Shown: positions 8,862-17,571, numbered from the stretch's first letter. The stretch is DNA of 43,305 bases from Actibacterium sp. (GCA_016278325.1 JADQCB010000005.1:1-43305); one strand, 5' to 3'. Translations and numbers: made by a program. The notes: generated by a model from the letters alone, not told the origin.

Positions 8862-8897
8862 ACCCGGCCCGGGGGGCATGTCCAGCCCCGGGCGGGT
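8862..8897. other. Strong GC-rich hairpin upstream of the EamA transporter
   Basis: Arms at 8862-8874 and 8886-8897 pair over about 12 bp with one bulged G and an 11-base loop (core GCCCGGGG/CCCCGGGC flanked by ACCC/GGGT). It lies about 40-70 bases before the ATG of the transporter, in the guaA to transporter gap. No T run follows it in either direction (an A run follows on the plus strand), so it is not a typical intrinsic terminator. It may be a leader structure or a terminator of a less usual kind. Confidence 0.5.
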
Positions 8898-8940
8898 AAA
8901 AATCCGGCTGCGGGCGGTAACCGGGAATGGTGCGCATTTC

Positions 8941-8982
8941 GATTTTCTTGCCTCCGGCGGGAGTATTTCCGCCGAGAAGAAG
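8941..8982 (+). repeat. Dispersed intergenic repeat, full copy 1
   Basis: A 42-base block with core CCTCCGGCGGGAGTATTT and a GCCGAGAAGAAG end. It shares the core and right end exactly with 31476-31517 (opposite strand), and its right half with 40543-40564. CTCC-GGCG-GGAG can fold into a small hairpin, and the TTCTT and AAGAA outer parts could extend it. All three copies lie between genes. I recall similar blocks in other roseobacter genomes, but cannot check that here. Confidence 0.8.
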
Positions 8983-9042
8983 CCTGCACGCGCGCATTCC
9001 CGGGCCAGGTCCGGCGGGGCGGTCAGGCGTGATGCGCGCGGC

Positions 9043-10605
9043 TCATTCCCATTCGATGGTGCCGGGCGGCTTGGAGGTCACGTCATAGGTCACGCGGTTG
9101 ATTCCCTTGACCTCGTTGATGATCCGGGTCGCGGTCTCGCCCAGGAATTCGTGGCTGAAAGGATAGTAATCCGCTGTCATCCCGTCGACCGAGGTGACGG
9201 CGCGCAATGCGCAGGCATGGTCATAGGTGCGCCCGTCGCCCATCACGCCGACGGTGCGCACCGGCAGGATCGCAACGAAGGCCTGCCAGATCTCGTCATA
9301 CAGATCGTGACGGCGGATCTGGTCGATGAAGACGGCGTCGGCCTTGCGCAGGATTTCCAGCTTTTCGCGGGTGATTTCCCCGGGACAGCGGATCGCCAGG
9401 CCGGGGCCGGGGAAGGGGTGGCGTCCGATGAAGCTGGCGGGCAGGCCCAGTTCGTGACCGAGCGCGCGAACCTCGTCCTTGAACAGCTCGCGCAGCGGTT
9501 CGACCAGTTTCAGCCCCATCTTCTCGGGCAGGCCGCCGACATTGTGGTGGCTCTTGATCGTCACCGACGGGCCGCCGCTGAAGGACACGGATTCGATCAC
9601 GTCGGGATAAAGCGTGCCCTGGGCCAGGAATTCCGCGCCGTCGATCCCGTCGGCGTATTTCTGGAACACGTCGATGAACAGCCGCCCGATGGTCTTGCGC
9701 TTCTGCTCGGGGTCGGCGACCCCTTCGAGCGCACCGAGAAACCGCTCGGATTCATCGGCGTGAATCAGTGGAATGTTGTAGTGGTCGCGGAACATGGTCA
9801 CGACCTCTTCGGCCTCGTTGAGTCGCAACAGGCCGTGATCGACGAAGACGCAGGTCAACTGGTCGCCGATCGCCTCGTGGATCAGCACCGCGGCCACCGA
9901 GGAATCGACGCCGCCCGACAGCCCGCAGATCACCTTTGCCTGGCCCACCTGTTCGCGGATCTGGCGGATCGCCTCGTCCTTGTAGGCATCCATCGTCCAG
10001 TCGCCGGTAAAGCCCGCGTCGCGCACGAAGTTCTCGTAGAGTGTCTTGCCGTTCGGGGTATGGTGCACCTCGGGGTGAAACTGCACCGCGTAGAAGCGCC
10101 GGTCCAGGTCGGCGGTGATCGCGAAGGGGGCGCCGGGCGAGGTTCCGTAAACGGCGAAACCCGGCGCGATTTCCGCGACATGATCGCCGTGGCTCATCCA
10201 GACCTGTTCGCGCCCGTCAAGGAACCAGCCGTTCAGCAGGTCGATCCGTTGCGCGGTCGGGGAGACATAGGCGCGGCCGAATTCGGCGGTCCCGTCGCCA
10301 CGTTCCACCCGGCCGCCCAGCATCTGCATCATCACCTGCTGGCCATAGCAGATGCCCAGCACCGGCACGCCCAGTTCGAAAACGCTTGCCGGCGGGCGCG
10401 GCGCATCGGCGTCGATCACGCTGGCCGGGCCGCCCGACAGGATCACCGCCCTGGGCGCGAAATCCCGGACGAAGGCGTCGGTCACGTTCTGGAACGGATG
10501 GATTTCGCAATAGACGTTCAATTCGCGCAGGCGACGTGCAATCAGCTGCGTCACCTGGCTGCCGAAATCGACGATCAGAAGGCGGTCATGGGCTGCGGAT
10601 GTCAT
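9043..10605 (-). CDS. guaA: GMP synthase (glutamine-hydrolysing)
   Basis: GuaA converts XMP to GMP using ATP and glutamine, the last step of guanine nucleotide synthesis. The protein has 520 residues in the usual order. A class I glutamine amidotransferase domain has Cys86 in GICYGQQ and the His/Glu pair in VQFHPEVHH. An ATP pyrophosphatase domain has the loop SGGVDSS near 235. The C-terminal dimerisation domain ends [11 protein letters not shown], the family's conserved end. The frame is open upstream to 10809, but homology begins at the [18 protein letters not shown] start, so I use the ATG at 10605. It is divergent from the MttB-family gene. Confidence 0.97.
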   Translation of the reverse strand: MTSAAHDRLLIVDFGSQVTQLIARRLRELNVYCEIHPFQNVTDAFVRDFAPRAVILSGGPASVIDADAPRPPASVFELGVPVLGICYGQQVMMQMLGGRVERGDGTAEFGRAYVSPTAQRIDLLNGWFLDGREQVWMSHGDHVAEIAPGFAVYGTSPGAPFAITADLDRRFYAVQFHPEVHHTPNGKTLYENFVRDAGFTGDWTMDAYKDEAIRQIREQVGQAKVICGLSGGVDSSVAAVLIHEAIGDQLTCVFVDHGLLRLNEAEEVVTMFRDHYNIPLIHADESERFLGALEGVADPEQKRKTIGRLFIDVFQKYADGIDGAEFLAQGTLYPDVIESVSFSGGPSVTIKSHHNVGGLPEKMGLKLVEPLRELFKDEVRALGHELGLPASFIGRHPFPGPGLAIRCPGEITREKLEILRKADAVFIDQIRRHDLYDEIWQAFVAILPVRTVGVMGDGRTYDHACALRAVTSVDGMTADYYPFSHEFLGETATRIINEVKGINRVTYDVTSKPPGTIEWE

Positions 10606-10784
10606 GGCAAGGCTGATAGGGCCGGGGCGGGCAAAGCGCAAGGGGCTGTGCAAGGCGTCGCGCGATGTCGCTGTTGGCCGGTCAAACGGCGCAAAAACGC
10701 CGCACGCCGCGCATGAATCTGGATAGAAACCGGGAAAACGGGCGGCCATGGCGGCGCGCCCCGACGGGCTTCGGGAGCTTTGGG

Positions 10785-12341
10785 ATGGCCGAGACGCAAG
10801 AGGTTGCACGGGCAGGGCGGCGGGGCCGCGGCGGTGGCGGCGCGGCGCGCCGTGCCGAACGCGGCGCGGTGCAGATCGAGACCGCGCGCTATATCACGCG
10901 CAACATCCCCGATCTTGAAATCCTGAACGACGAGGCATTGTCGATCATCGAACACAATGCCGAGACGGTGCTGGAAGAGATCGGCGTGGCGTTCATCGAG
11001 AATCCCGAGGCGCTGCGGCGCTGGAAAGAGGCCGGCGCCGATGTCAGCGGCGAGCGCGTGCGCATCCCGCGCGGCCTGGCGCGCAAGCTGTGCGCAACCG
11101 CGCCGGCGCAGTTCACCCAGGTTGCCCGCAACCCCGACAAGTCGGTGGTGATCGGCGGGCGCAACCTGGTGCTGGCGCCGGTCTATGGGCCGCCCTTCGT
11201 GCGCGATGCCGTGGGCGGGCGCCGCTATGCCACGATCGACGATTTTCGCAAGTTCGTGAAGCTTGGCCAGATGTCCAAATGGCTGCACCATTCGGGCGGC
11301 ACCGTGTGCGAGCCGACGGACCTGCCGGTGAACAAGCGCCACCTGGACATGCTTTATGCGCATATGACGCTGTCGGACAAGCCGTTCATGGGGTCGGTGA
11401 CCGAACCCGAGCGGGCGCAGGATTCGGTGGACATGTGCAAGATCCTGTTCGGCAAGGACTTCGTGCAGGAAAACACGGTGTTGACCTCGCTGATCAACGT
11501 CAACTCGCCGCTGAGTTTCGATGCCACGATGATGGGCGCGCTGGAGGTTTATGCGGCGAACAACCAGGCCTGCATCGTCTCGCCCTTCATCGTCGGCGGC
11601 GCGATGGCCCCGGTATCGGTGGCCGGAACCCTGACGCAGGTTCTGGCCGAGGTAATGGCCGGGATCGCCTATTCGCAGATCATCCGCCCCGGTGCCCCGG
11701 CGATCTTCGGGGCGTTCGTCGCCTCGATCGACATGAATTCGGGCGCGCCCACCTTCGGCACGCCGGAAGCGTCGAAGATCCTGTATGGTGCGGGCCAGCT
11801 GGCGCGCCGCATGGGCCTGCCGTTCCGCTCGGGCGGGGGGTTGTGCGGGTCCAAGCTGCCCGATGCGCAGGCGGCCTATGAATCGGCCAACACGCTGAAC
11901 GCGGCCCTGTTGGGCGGGGTCAACTTCATGCTGCATGCCTGCGGCTGGCTCGAAGGCGGGCTGGTGGCCAGTTTCGAGAAATTCGTCATGGATGCCGATC
12001 AGCTGGGCGCATTGCATTCGCTGGCCGCCGGGGTCGATATGGATGAACAGGCGCAGGCGATGGATGCGATCCGCGAGGTCGGGCCGGGCGGCCACTATCT
12101 GGGCTGCGCCCATACCCAGGCGCATTTCAAGACTGCGTTCTGGCGCACCGGCCTGTTCGATTACAAGCCGTTCGAGACCTGGGACGAAGAAGGCGCACGG
12201 GACACGCAGATGCTGGCTACCGCGCGTGTGGCCAGGCTGCTGAACGATTACCAGCAGCCGGCGCTGGATCCCGAGATCGACTCGGCGCTGCGTGCCTTCA
12301 TCGAGGAACGCAAGACAGCCCAGCCCGACGCCTTTCTCTGA
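10785..12341 (+). CDS. MttB/MtgB-family (trimethylamine methyltransferase family) protein
   Basis: A 518-residue member of the MttB superfamily (COG5598). The founding archaeal enzyme moves a methyl group from trimethylamine to a corrinoid protein and needs pyrrolysine; non-pyrrolysine relatives such as MtgB demethylate glycine betaine or other quaternary amines. No in-frame amber codon interrupts this gene, so it is of the non-pyrrolysine type. The N terminus is a low-complexity Arg/Gly/Ala stretch (about 8-28), then the domain begins [38 protein letters not shown] and [12 protein letters not shown] are strongly family-like. I chose the ATG at 10785, seven bases after GGGAG, over earlier in-frame starts at 10665. 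A partner corrinoid protein family is encoded about 24 kb away (36112-36813). The substrate is not determined. Confidence 0.88.
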   Translation: MAETQEVARAGRRGRGGGGAARRAERGAVQIETARYITRNIPDLEILNDEALSIIEHNAETVLEEIGVAFIENPEALRRWKEAGADVSGERVRIPRGLARKLCATAPAQFTQVARNPDKSVVIGGRNLVLAPVYGPPFVRDAVGGRRYATIDDFRKFVKLGQMSKWLHHSGGTVCEPTDLPVNKRHLDMLYAHMTLSDKPFMGSVTEPERAQDSVDMCKILFGKDFVQENTVLTSLINVNSPLSFDATMMGALEVYAANNQACIVSPFIVGGAMAPVSVAGTLTQVLAEVMAGIAYSQIIRPGAPAIFGAFVASIDMNSGAPTFGTPEASKILYGAGQLARRMGLPFRSGGGLCGSKLPDAQAAYESANTLNAALLGGVNFMLHACGWLEGGLVASFEKFVMDADQLGALHSLAAGVDMDEQAQAMDAIREVGPGGHYLGCAHTQAHFKTAFWRTGLFDYKPFETWDEEGARDTQMLATARVARLLNDYQQPALDPEIDSALRAFIEERKTAQPDAFL

Positions 12342-12350
12342 GCGGTCCGC

Positions 12351-12650
12351 TCAGGGCCGCGTATCGGACGGCGCAGCAAGCACAAGCCGCGCCTCGGCCA
12401 TTATCGCGATAAGCAGTTCGACATGGCGGGCCACGGAATAGGCCCCCGCGCCGGTGCAGCGGGTGGTTTCCATGCGCTGTTCCCGTTCGATGAGGGCGGC
12501 CAGGGCGGTCTCGGTCGTCATCGGCGCGGCCTCGCCGACCAGGCGGCGCAAATCCCGTTCGCGCCGATAGTCGGCCAGCCCGAAGCGGGCGGCGCGGATC
12601 AGCAACCGGGGCCGGCGCAGCGATTTCAAAACGGTCAGCGGGTTGGTCAT
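12351..12650 (-). CDS. DUF6477 family protein
   Basis: A 99-residue protein with the pattern of DUF6477, a small family restricted largely to Rhodobacterales; function unknown. The start MTNPLTVLKSLRRPRLLIRAARFGLADYRRERDLRRLV is highly basic and helical, followed by an acidic second helix (ALAALIEREQRME). I chose the ATG at 12650, eight bases after AAGGAG; a GTG three bases earlier also fits. It stands back to back with the DUF6456 gene, the usual neighbour as I recall, sharing a 226-base AT-rich intergenic region. Confidence 0.82.
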   Translation of the reverse strand: MTNPLTVLKSLRRPRLLIRAARFGLADYRRERDLRRLVGEAAPMTTETALAALIEREQRMETTRCTGAGAYSVARHVELLIAIMAEARLVLAAPSDTRP

Positions 12651-12787
12651 CACGCGATCTCCTTGAACAGTCGATCCAGCGATTGAATCACAACCAGAGA
12701 GGGTGTTGCCGAATCCGCGATTCTCCGCGCGGCGAGTTCAGAATTGTTTGGGATTTGGAAACGAATATCGTGATCGGCCTTTTTTCG

Positions 12788-12819
12788 GTTAACGAGTTGG
12801 TAATTTTTACAATTTTAAC
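12788..12819. promoter_or_regulatory. AT-rich site with GTTAAC and TTTTAAC half-sites
   Basis: Within the DUF6477/DUF6456 divergent gap the base composition drops sharply. GTTAAC at 12788-12793 and TTTTAAC at 12813-12819 flank a run of T. The spacing TTAA-N7-GTAA (12789-12803) and TTTT-N7-TTAAC (12804-12819) resembles imperfect CtrA sites (consensus TTAA-N7-TTAA in alphaproteobacteria). It lies about 60-90 bases before the GTG of the DUF6456 gene. A candidate only. Confidence 0.3.
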
Positions 12820-12876
12820 GTGTGATCTGTCCGGAAGACCCAGACCGGAACCGGTGATCACGAGTGAGGGGAAGCG

Positions 12877-14007
12877 GTGGCAGGGCAAGGACCGGAGCAG
12901 GGCGGGCGGGCAGCCATCCGGCAGGACTGGGTGCCCGAACCCGTGCGCTGGTATCTCGCCCATACCGTTTGTGGATGTTCGATTCGCGCGCTTGCGCGGG
13001 ACGCTGGCCGCAACCCCTCGACCATCCTGCGCCACGTCCGGCACCAGGAAGGCCGCCGCGACGACCCGTTGGTCGATCGTGGGTTGGAGGCATTGGCGCA
13101 TTCTGCCGCGTTTCACTTCCAGACGAAGGAATCTTCCGCGATGACAGCACCGATACGCGAAACCCCAGATGCCGTGGACGGCACCGTGATCGACCAGGAG
13201 GCACGGCGCATCCTGCGCCGACTGAGCGAATCCGGCGCCTTCCTGGCCATTGCGCCCGACATGGAGCGGGCCGTGGTTCTCAAGCAGACAGACGGGGGCG
13301 AAACGCTGCGCATCGCGGTCGTATCCCGCCCGGTGGCCGAGGCCTTCGCGCTGAACGACTGGATCGCGCGGGCGCATTCGGGGCGCGTGGTCACATACCG
13401 GATCACATCGGTCGGCCGTGCCGCGCTGAAACGAATGCTGGCCGATCAGGCCCGGCCGGAGACGGGCGGCGGGTTTTGCGAGGCGCCGCAGCCCTTTGCC
13501 GATCAGCATCGCGACTGGGGAACGCGCAACGTGACGGGCGAGGGCGCCGGAACATCGCCAAGGCTGCGCGCGAACATGGCGGAATCACCGGTGAACTTGC
13601 TGGCACGCCGCAAGGACCGCGGCGGCCGGCCCTTCCTGGCGCCGGACCTCGTGGCCGCGGCCGAACGGCTGCGCGAGGATTTCGAACTGGCGCAGATGGG
13701 GCCGCGCGTCACCCAGAACTGGGACCGGTTCCTGACCGCTGGCGCGCGCGGCACGCTTGCCGGCGGCGGTCCGGCCGAAGGCCCGCGCGCGGCCCGCGAC
13801 CGGGTCGCAGCGGCGCTGCGCGATCTGGGCCCGGGGCTGGGCGATGTGGCGTTGCGCTGTTGCTGTTACCTTGAAGGGCTGGAAAGCGCGGAACGGCGCA
13901 TGGGGTGGTCGGCGCGCTCGGGCAAGATCGTGCTGCGCATCGCGCTGCAACGACTGGCCCGGCATTACGCGGAAAATGCCGGGCCCGATACCGACCTGAT
14001 CGGATAA
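12877..14007 (+). CDS. DUF6456 domain protein with N-terminal helix-turn-helix
   Basis: A 376-residue protein with a predicted helix-turn-helix near residues 30-56 (SIRALARDAGRNPSTILRHVRHQE) and a C-terminal DUF6456 domain (about 240-370) that ends in a helical bundle with LGDVALRCCCYLEGLESAERRMGWSA. Family members in Rhodobacterales are annotated as HTH or DUF6456 proteins; I infer a DNA-binding regulator. The middle (about 180-235) is low in order. The start is GTG 12877, five bases after GAGGGG. Its stop lies two bases from the stop of the convergent VIT-family gene. Three adjacent cysteines (CCC, about 327-329) in the C-terminal domain are unusual. Confidence 0.8.
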   Translation: MAGQGPEQGGRAAIRQDWVPEPVRWYLAHTVCGCSIRALARDAGRNPSTILRHVRHQEGRRDDPLVDRGLEALAHSAAFHFQTKESSAMTAPIRETPDAVDGTVIDQEARRILRRLSESGAFLAIAPDMERAVVLKQTDGGETLRIAVVSRPVAEAFALNDWIARAHSGRVVTYRITSVGRAALKRMLADQARPETGGGFCEAPQPFADQHRDWGTRNVTGEGAGTSPRLRANMAESPVNLLARRKDRGGRPFLAPDLVAAAERLREDFELAQMGPRVTQNWDRFLTAGARGTLAGGGPAEGPRAARDRVAAALRDLGPGLGDVALRCCCYLEGLESAERRMGWSARSGKIVLRIALQRLARHYAENAGPDTDLIG

Positions 14008-14009
14008 GT

Positions 14010-14705
14010 TCAGCCGCCGCCACCGACCAGCATTCCCACCAGAAACGCGACGACGGCGCAGACGCTGCCAACCAGCACCGTCTCGCCGATCGCGCGCAAT
14101 CCGCCTTCGGCGGTCGCGCTCCAGCGCAGCGCGCCCAGAAGAACCAGTGCGATCAGCGTGGCGGCAACGGAAAAGGCCAGGGCGCGGTCGGTGGCGGCCA
14201 TGACGAAATAGGGAAACAGCGGGATGATCCCGAACGCGACGAAGGCAAGGAAGGTCATGAGACCGTTCAGCGCCGGGTTGTTGCCATCGGGCGGGCGAAG
14301 ATCCTCGTCGTAATGCAGCAGGATATCGGACAGAAGGCCCGGTTTGCGCGCCAGCAGGCTGCTGGCCTTGCGCGCGTCTTCGGCATCCAGGCCGCGCTCG
14401 TGCAACAAGCGGCCGAGATGGCCTTGCGCCGCCTCCGGGTCGGCCAGAACGTTGCGTCGAAGCGCGTCGCATTGATGCCGGTAGAGGTCGCGCTGCGAGC
14501 GGCCGGACAGGAATTCCCCCAGCCCCATCGACACGGCGTCGGCCATGAGATTGGCCAGGCCGAAAACCAGGACCGCGATGGCGCCGATCTGGCCCACGCC
14601 CTCGGCCTGGGCGCCGGCGAATCCCGCGACGATCGCGAAGGTCGTGACGATCCCGTCATTGCCGCCAAAGACGATCTGCTTGAGATATTCCTGCGTATGT
14701 CCCAC
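14010..14705 (-). CDS. VIT1/CCC1-family metal transporter
   Basis: A membrane protein of about 231 residues of the VIT1/CCC1 family, which moves iron or manganese, in plants and yeast into the vacuole. The start HTQEYLKQIVFGGNDGIVTTFAIVAGFAGA is the family signature. Five hydrophobic helices are visible, two at the N terminus and three at the C terminus, separated by a cytoplasmic helical loop (about 68-150, rich in Arg, Glu and His) where metal is sensed in homologues. The gene ends with a glycine run. The frame is open far upstream through the antisense of lipA. I chose GTG 14705, which puts the signature at the N terminus; the ribosome site is weak. The bacterial substrate is inferred. Confidence 0.85.
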   Translation of the reverse strand: MGHTQEYLKQIVFGGNDGIVTTFAIVAGFAGAQAEGVGQIGAIAVLVFGLANLMADAVSMGLGEFLSGRSQRDLYRHQCDALRRNVLADPEAAQGHLGRLLHERGLDAEDARKASSLLARKPGLLSDILLHYDEDLRPPDGNNPALNGLMTFLAFVAFGIIPLFPYFVMAATDRALAFSVAATLIALVLLGALRWSATAEGGLRAIGETVLVGSVCAVVAFLVGMLVGGGG

Positions 14706-14915
14706 CTTGCCCCCGGCTGCGATACACGACAGCGTGCAACGGCAGGATAGTTGATCGGCGATGGCCGGCAAGCCCAATGCGATCACGCCAAGGGCGGTGC
14801 CGCGCGCTTGATGGCCGCACCCGCGCATGGCGCCGGCCGGTAAACGAAGCCGGCCTTGGACAATCCGCGCGAAAAGGCTTACATCGCCCCTGACGGAGCA
14901 ACGAAAGGACGGCTC

Positions 14916-15872
14916 ATGGCCCCGCGCGATCTGAAAATCCCCGGCCAGCGCCACCCCGAAAAGGCGCATCGCCCGGACAATGCCCAGCCCAGGAAACCCG
15001 CCTGGATCCGCGTCAAGGCGCCAGGTGGCAAGGGTTATGCCGAGACGCAGCGAATCATGCGCGCGCACAACCTGTCCACCGTCTGCGAAGAGGCCGGCTG
15101 TCCGAATGTCGGCGAATGCTGGAGCGCGGGCCACGCCACGATGATGATCATGGGCGAGATCTGCACCCGCGGCTGCACCTTCTGCAACGTGGCCACCGGC
15201 CGGCCCGAGGCGCTGGACGTGTTCGAGCCGGGGCGGGTGGCCGATGCGGTGAAGAAGCTCGGCCTCAACCACGTGGTGATCACCTCGGTGGACCGCGACG
15301 ACGTCGAGGATGGCGGGGCCGAGCATTTCGCCCAGACCATCCGCGCGATCCGGCGGCAGGCGCCGGGCACCACGATCGAGATCCTGACGCCGGATTTCCT
15401 CAAATGCGCGCCCGAGGTGCTGGAGGTCGTGGTCGCCGCCAAGCCGGACGTGTTCAACCACAACCTGGAAACGGTGCCGGGGCTTTACCCCTCGGTTCGG
15501 CCCGGAGCGCGCTATTTCCATTCGCTGCGGCTGTTGCAGCGGGTCAAGGAGATCGACCCGGCGATGTTCACGAAGTCCGGCATCATGGTCGGGCTGGGCG
15601 AAAGTGCCGAACAGGTCCGCCAGGTGATGGACGACATGCGCGCGGCCGACGTGGATTTCCTGACCATCGGTCAATATCTGCAACCCACGCCCAAGCATCA
15701 CAGGGTCGATCGCTTCGTCACGCCCGAGGAATTCGCCGCCTATGAAAAGGCCGCCTATGGCAAGGGCTTTCTCATGGTCTCGGCGACGCCGCTGACGCGG
15801 TCCTCGTATCACGCGGGCGAGGATTTCGCGCGGTTGCGCGCCGCCCGGCTGGAGCGTCTGGGCCGGGCCTGA
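14916..15872 (+). CDS. lipA: Lipoyl synthase
   Basis: LipA is a radical-SAM enzyme that inserts two sulfur atoms into protein-bound octanoyl groups to make lipoyl cofactors of 2-oxoacid dehydrogenases and the glycine cleavage system. The protein has 318 residues. Both iron-sulfur clusters can be seen: the auxiliary cluster that supplies sulfur at Cys57, Cys62 and Cys68 (CX4CX5C), and the radical-SAM cluster at Cys83, Cys87 and Cys90 (CTRGCTFC). The C-terminal RSSYHA holds the conserved serine ligand of the auxiliary cluster. I chose ATG 14916, preceded by AAAGGA, over the earlier ATG at 14856, because the family start is [19 protein letters not shown]. It is convergent with hflX. Confidence 0.96.
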   Translation: MAPRDLKIPGQRHPEKAHRPDNAQPRKPAWIRVKAPGGKGYAETQRIMRAHNLSTVCEEAGCPNVGECWSAGHATMMIMGEICTRGCTFCNVATGRPEALDVFEPGRVADAVKKLGLNHVVITSVDRDDVEDGGAEHFAQTIRAIRRQAPGTTIEILTPDFLKCAPEVLEVVVAAKPDVFNHNLETVPGLYPSVRPGARYFHSLRLLQRVKEIDPAMFTKSGIMVGLGESAEQVRQVMDDMRAADVDFLTIGQYLQPTPKHHRVDRFVTPEEFAAYEKAAYGKGFLMVSATPLTRSSYHAGEDFARLRAARLERLGRA

Positions 15873-15896
15873 TCGTCGGGCCCGCCCGGGCACCCT

Positions 15897-15914
15897 GCGC
15901 GGCTGCATCCGCGC
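15897..15914. terminator. Possible bidirectional hairpin between lipA and hflX
   Basis: GCGCGG (15897-15902) pairs with CCGCGC (15909-15914) around the six-base loop CTGCAT in the 48-base gap between the convergent lipA and hflX stop codons. No T tract follows, so it would be a weak or factor-assisted terminator at best. Confidence 0.3.
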
Positions 15915-15920
15915 GGTCGT

Positions 15921-17159
15921 TCAAACCTCGCGAAACCGCTTTTCCTGCCGCGCGGTCCAGCGCACCCGCAGGCGATAGCCATTCTCGCCCTGTTCCTCAC
16001 TTTCCACCACGCCCTGCTCGTGCAGCCAGGCGCGGCGCTTGCCGGCCTCGAATGGCAGCGTGATTTCGCGCGTCATGTGCTCTTCCTCCAGCGCGTCCGA
16101 CACGGCCTGCAACAGCGGGTCCACGCCATCGCCGGTCAATGCGGAAAGGGTGAAGATGCGCGGCGCGCGCGCGGCCTGGACCTGAAGCGCCTCGCGTGCG
16201 GCGGGGGCCAGCAGGTCGATCTTGTTCCACAATTCGAATTGCGGCGTGGTTTCGGCAACGCCCAGATCGTGCAGGATGCCCTGAACATCCTCGGCCTGCT
16301 CGGCGCTTTCGGGATGGGCGATGTCGCGGACATGCAGGATCAGGTCCGCCTCCAGCACCTCTTCCAGCGTGGCGCGGAAGGCGGCGACCAGCTGTGTCGG
16401 CAGGTCCGAGATGAAACCCACCGTGTCCGACAGGATCACCTTCTTGCCCGAGGGCAGTTCCACCCCGCGCATCGTCGGATCGAGGGTGGCGAACAGCATG
16501 TCCTCGGCCATCACATGCGCCCCGGTCAGCCGGTTGAAAAGCGTCGATTTCCCGGCATTGGTATAGCCAACCAGCGCAACCACCGGGAACGGCACCTTCT
16601 TGCGCGCGGCGCGGTGCAGGTCACGCGTCCGGGCGACCTTGGCCAATTGCCGTTTCAGCCGGGTGATCTGCTCGTCGATGGCGCGGCGGTCGGCCTCGAT
16701 CTGGGTCTCGCCGGGGCCGCCGACGAATCCCAGGCCGCCACGCTGGCGTTCCAGGTGGGTCCAGGCGCGCACCAGCCGCGTGCGCTGATAGCTCAGCGCG
16801 GCCAGATCGACCTGCAAGACACCTTCGCGCGTGCGCGCGCGATCGGCGAAAATCTCGAGGATCAGGCCGGTGCGATCGAGAAGCTTGACCTTCCAGGCGC
16901 GTTCAAGGTTGCGCTGCTGCACCGGGGTCACGGGGCCGTCGACCAGCACCAGGTCCACCTCGGCGGCTTTCAGCTTTTCACCGATCTCCTCGATCTTGCC
17001 ACTGCCGAACAGATGCCCCGCGCGCAGCCTGGGCAGGGGCACCACCTCGGCGCCGACGATCTCCATCCCCGGCAAGGCATCGGCCAGGGCCACGGCCTCT
17101 TCCAGCGCGGGCCCGGCGGGCCGGCGCTGCCGGTCAGAGGTGATGTCGGGGTGCAGCAC
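15921..17159 (-). CDS. hflX: GTPase HflX
   Basis: HflX is a ribosome-associated GTPase that splits stalled or heat-damaged 70S ribosomes. The N-terminal nucleotide-binding domain carries GHLFGSGKIEEIGEKL and the VQQRNLERAWKVKLLDRTGLILEIFA core; a linker helix follows (RRAIDEQITRLKRQLAKV). The GTPase domain has G1 GYTNAGKST, G3 DTVGF and G4 NKID. The first conventional start in frame is GTG 17159 (412 residues), but it has no ribosome site and cuts into the first beta strand. Codons upstream read TDRADHSPRQTRAW in frame and join hfq as TAATC, where TAATG would be expected. The true start may therefore be ATC at 17204, giving about 427 residues. Coordinates here use the conventional GTG. Confidence 0.93.
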   Translation of the reverse strand: MLHPDITSDRQRRPAGPALEEAVALADALPGMEIVGAEVVPLPRLRAGHLFGSGKIEEIGEKLKAAEVDLVLVDGPVTPVQQRNLERAWKVKLLDRTGLILEIFADRARTREGVLQVDLAALSYQRTRLVRAWTHLERQRGGLGFVGGPGETQIEADRRAIDEQITRLKRQLAKVARTRDLHRAARKKVPFPVVALVGYTNAGKSTLFNRLTGAHVMAEDMLFATLDPTMRGVELPSGKKVILSDTVGFISDLPTQLVAAFRATLEEVLEADLILHVRDIAHPESAEQAEDVQGILHDLGVAETTPQFELWNKIDLLAPAAREALQVQAARAPRIFTLSALTGDGVDPLLQAVSDALEEEHMTREITLPFEAGKRRAWLHEQGVVESEEQGENGYRLRVRWTARQEKRFREV

Positions 17160-17203
17160 CCAGGCCCGTGTCTGCCGGGGGCTATGATCAGCGCGATCCG
17201 TGA

Positions 17204-17437
17204 TTATTCCTCACCGTCATAAAGGTTGATCGGCTGGGCCGGCATGATCGTGGAAATCGCATGCTTGTAGACAAGCTGCGATTGCCCGTCGCGCCGCAGC
17301 AGCACGCAGAAATTGTCGAACCAGGTGATCACGCCCTGCAACTTGACCCCGTTGATCAGAAAGATCGTGACCGGCACCTTGGTCTTGCGAACATGGTTGA
17401 GAAATGTGTCCTGGAGGCTCTGTTTGTCGGCAGCCAT
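17204..17437 (-). CDS. hfq: RNA chaperone Hfq
   Basis: Hfq is a hexameric Sm-like protein that pairs small RNAs with target mRNAs. This copy has 77 residues. The Sm1 motif runs through [27 protein letters not shown] and the Sm2 motif through [10 protein letters not shown]. The disordered C-terminal tail is very short ([10 protein letters not shown]), as in other alphaproteobacteria. The ATG at 17437 follows an A-rich leader and a small hairpin (17463-17478). It lies between trkH and hflX; the hfq-hflX order is widespread. Confidence 0.97.
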   Translation of the reverse strand: MAADKQSLQDTFLNHVRKTKVPVTIFLINGVKLQGVITWFDNFCVLLRRDGQSQLVYKHAISTIMPAQPINLYDGEE

Positions 17438-17462
17438 TTTATTCTAGCCTTTTATCAATCCG

Positions 17463-17478
17463 TGCCCGTTCGCGGGCA
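17463..17478 (-). other. Hairpin in the hfq leader
   Basis: TGCCCG and CGGGCA form a perfect 6-bp stem around a four-base loop (TTCG on the plus strand, CGAA in the hfq-sense RNA). It sits 26 bases before the hfq ATG and is followed, in the hfq direction, by the A/T-rich stretch GATAAAAGGCTAGAATAAA. Either a leader structure of hfq or a remnant terminator after trkH without a U tract; Hfq of other bacteria is known to bind its own leader. Confidence 0.5.
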
Positions 17479-17571
17479 TCTGTTTGCGCTTGCGAGCCGA
17501 GTATGAAGGGCCATCGGAGAAGATTCCACCCAAAATCACAAACGCTTATCGCCACGGCGCGCGCGGTTGTC

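Noticed and set aside
8797-10716. 639-codon frame opposite guaA
   Set aside because: Antisense frame of a clear guaA gene with typical GC-shadow composition.
14706-15908. Long upstream extension of the VIT-family frame
   Set aside because: It is antisense of lipA and has no relation to the family; the family signature begins at GTG 14705.
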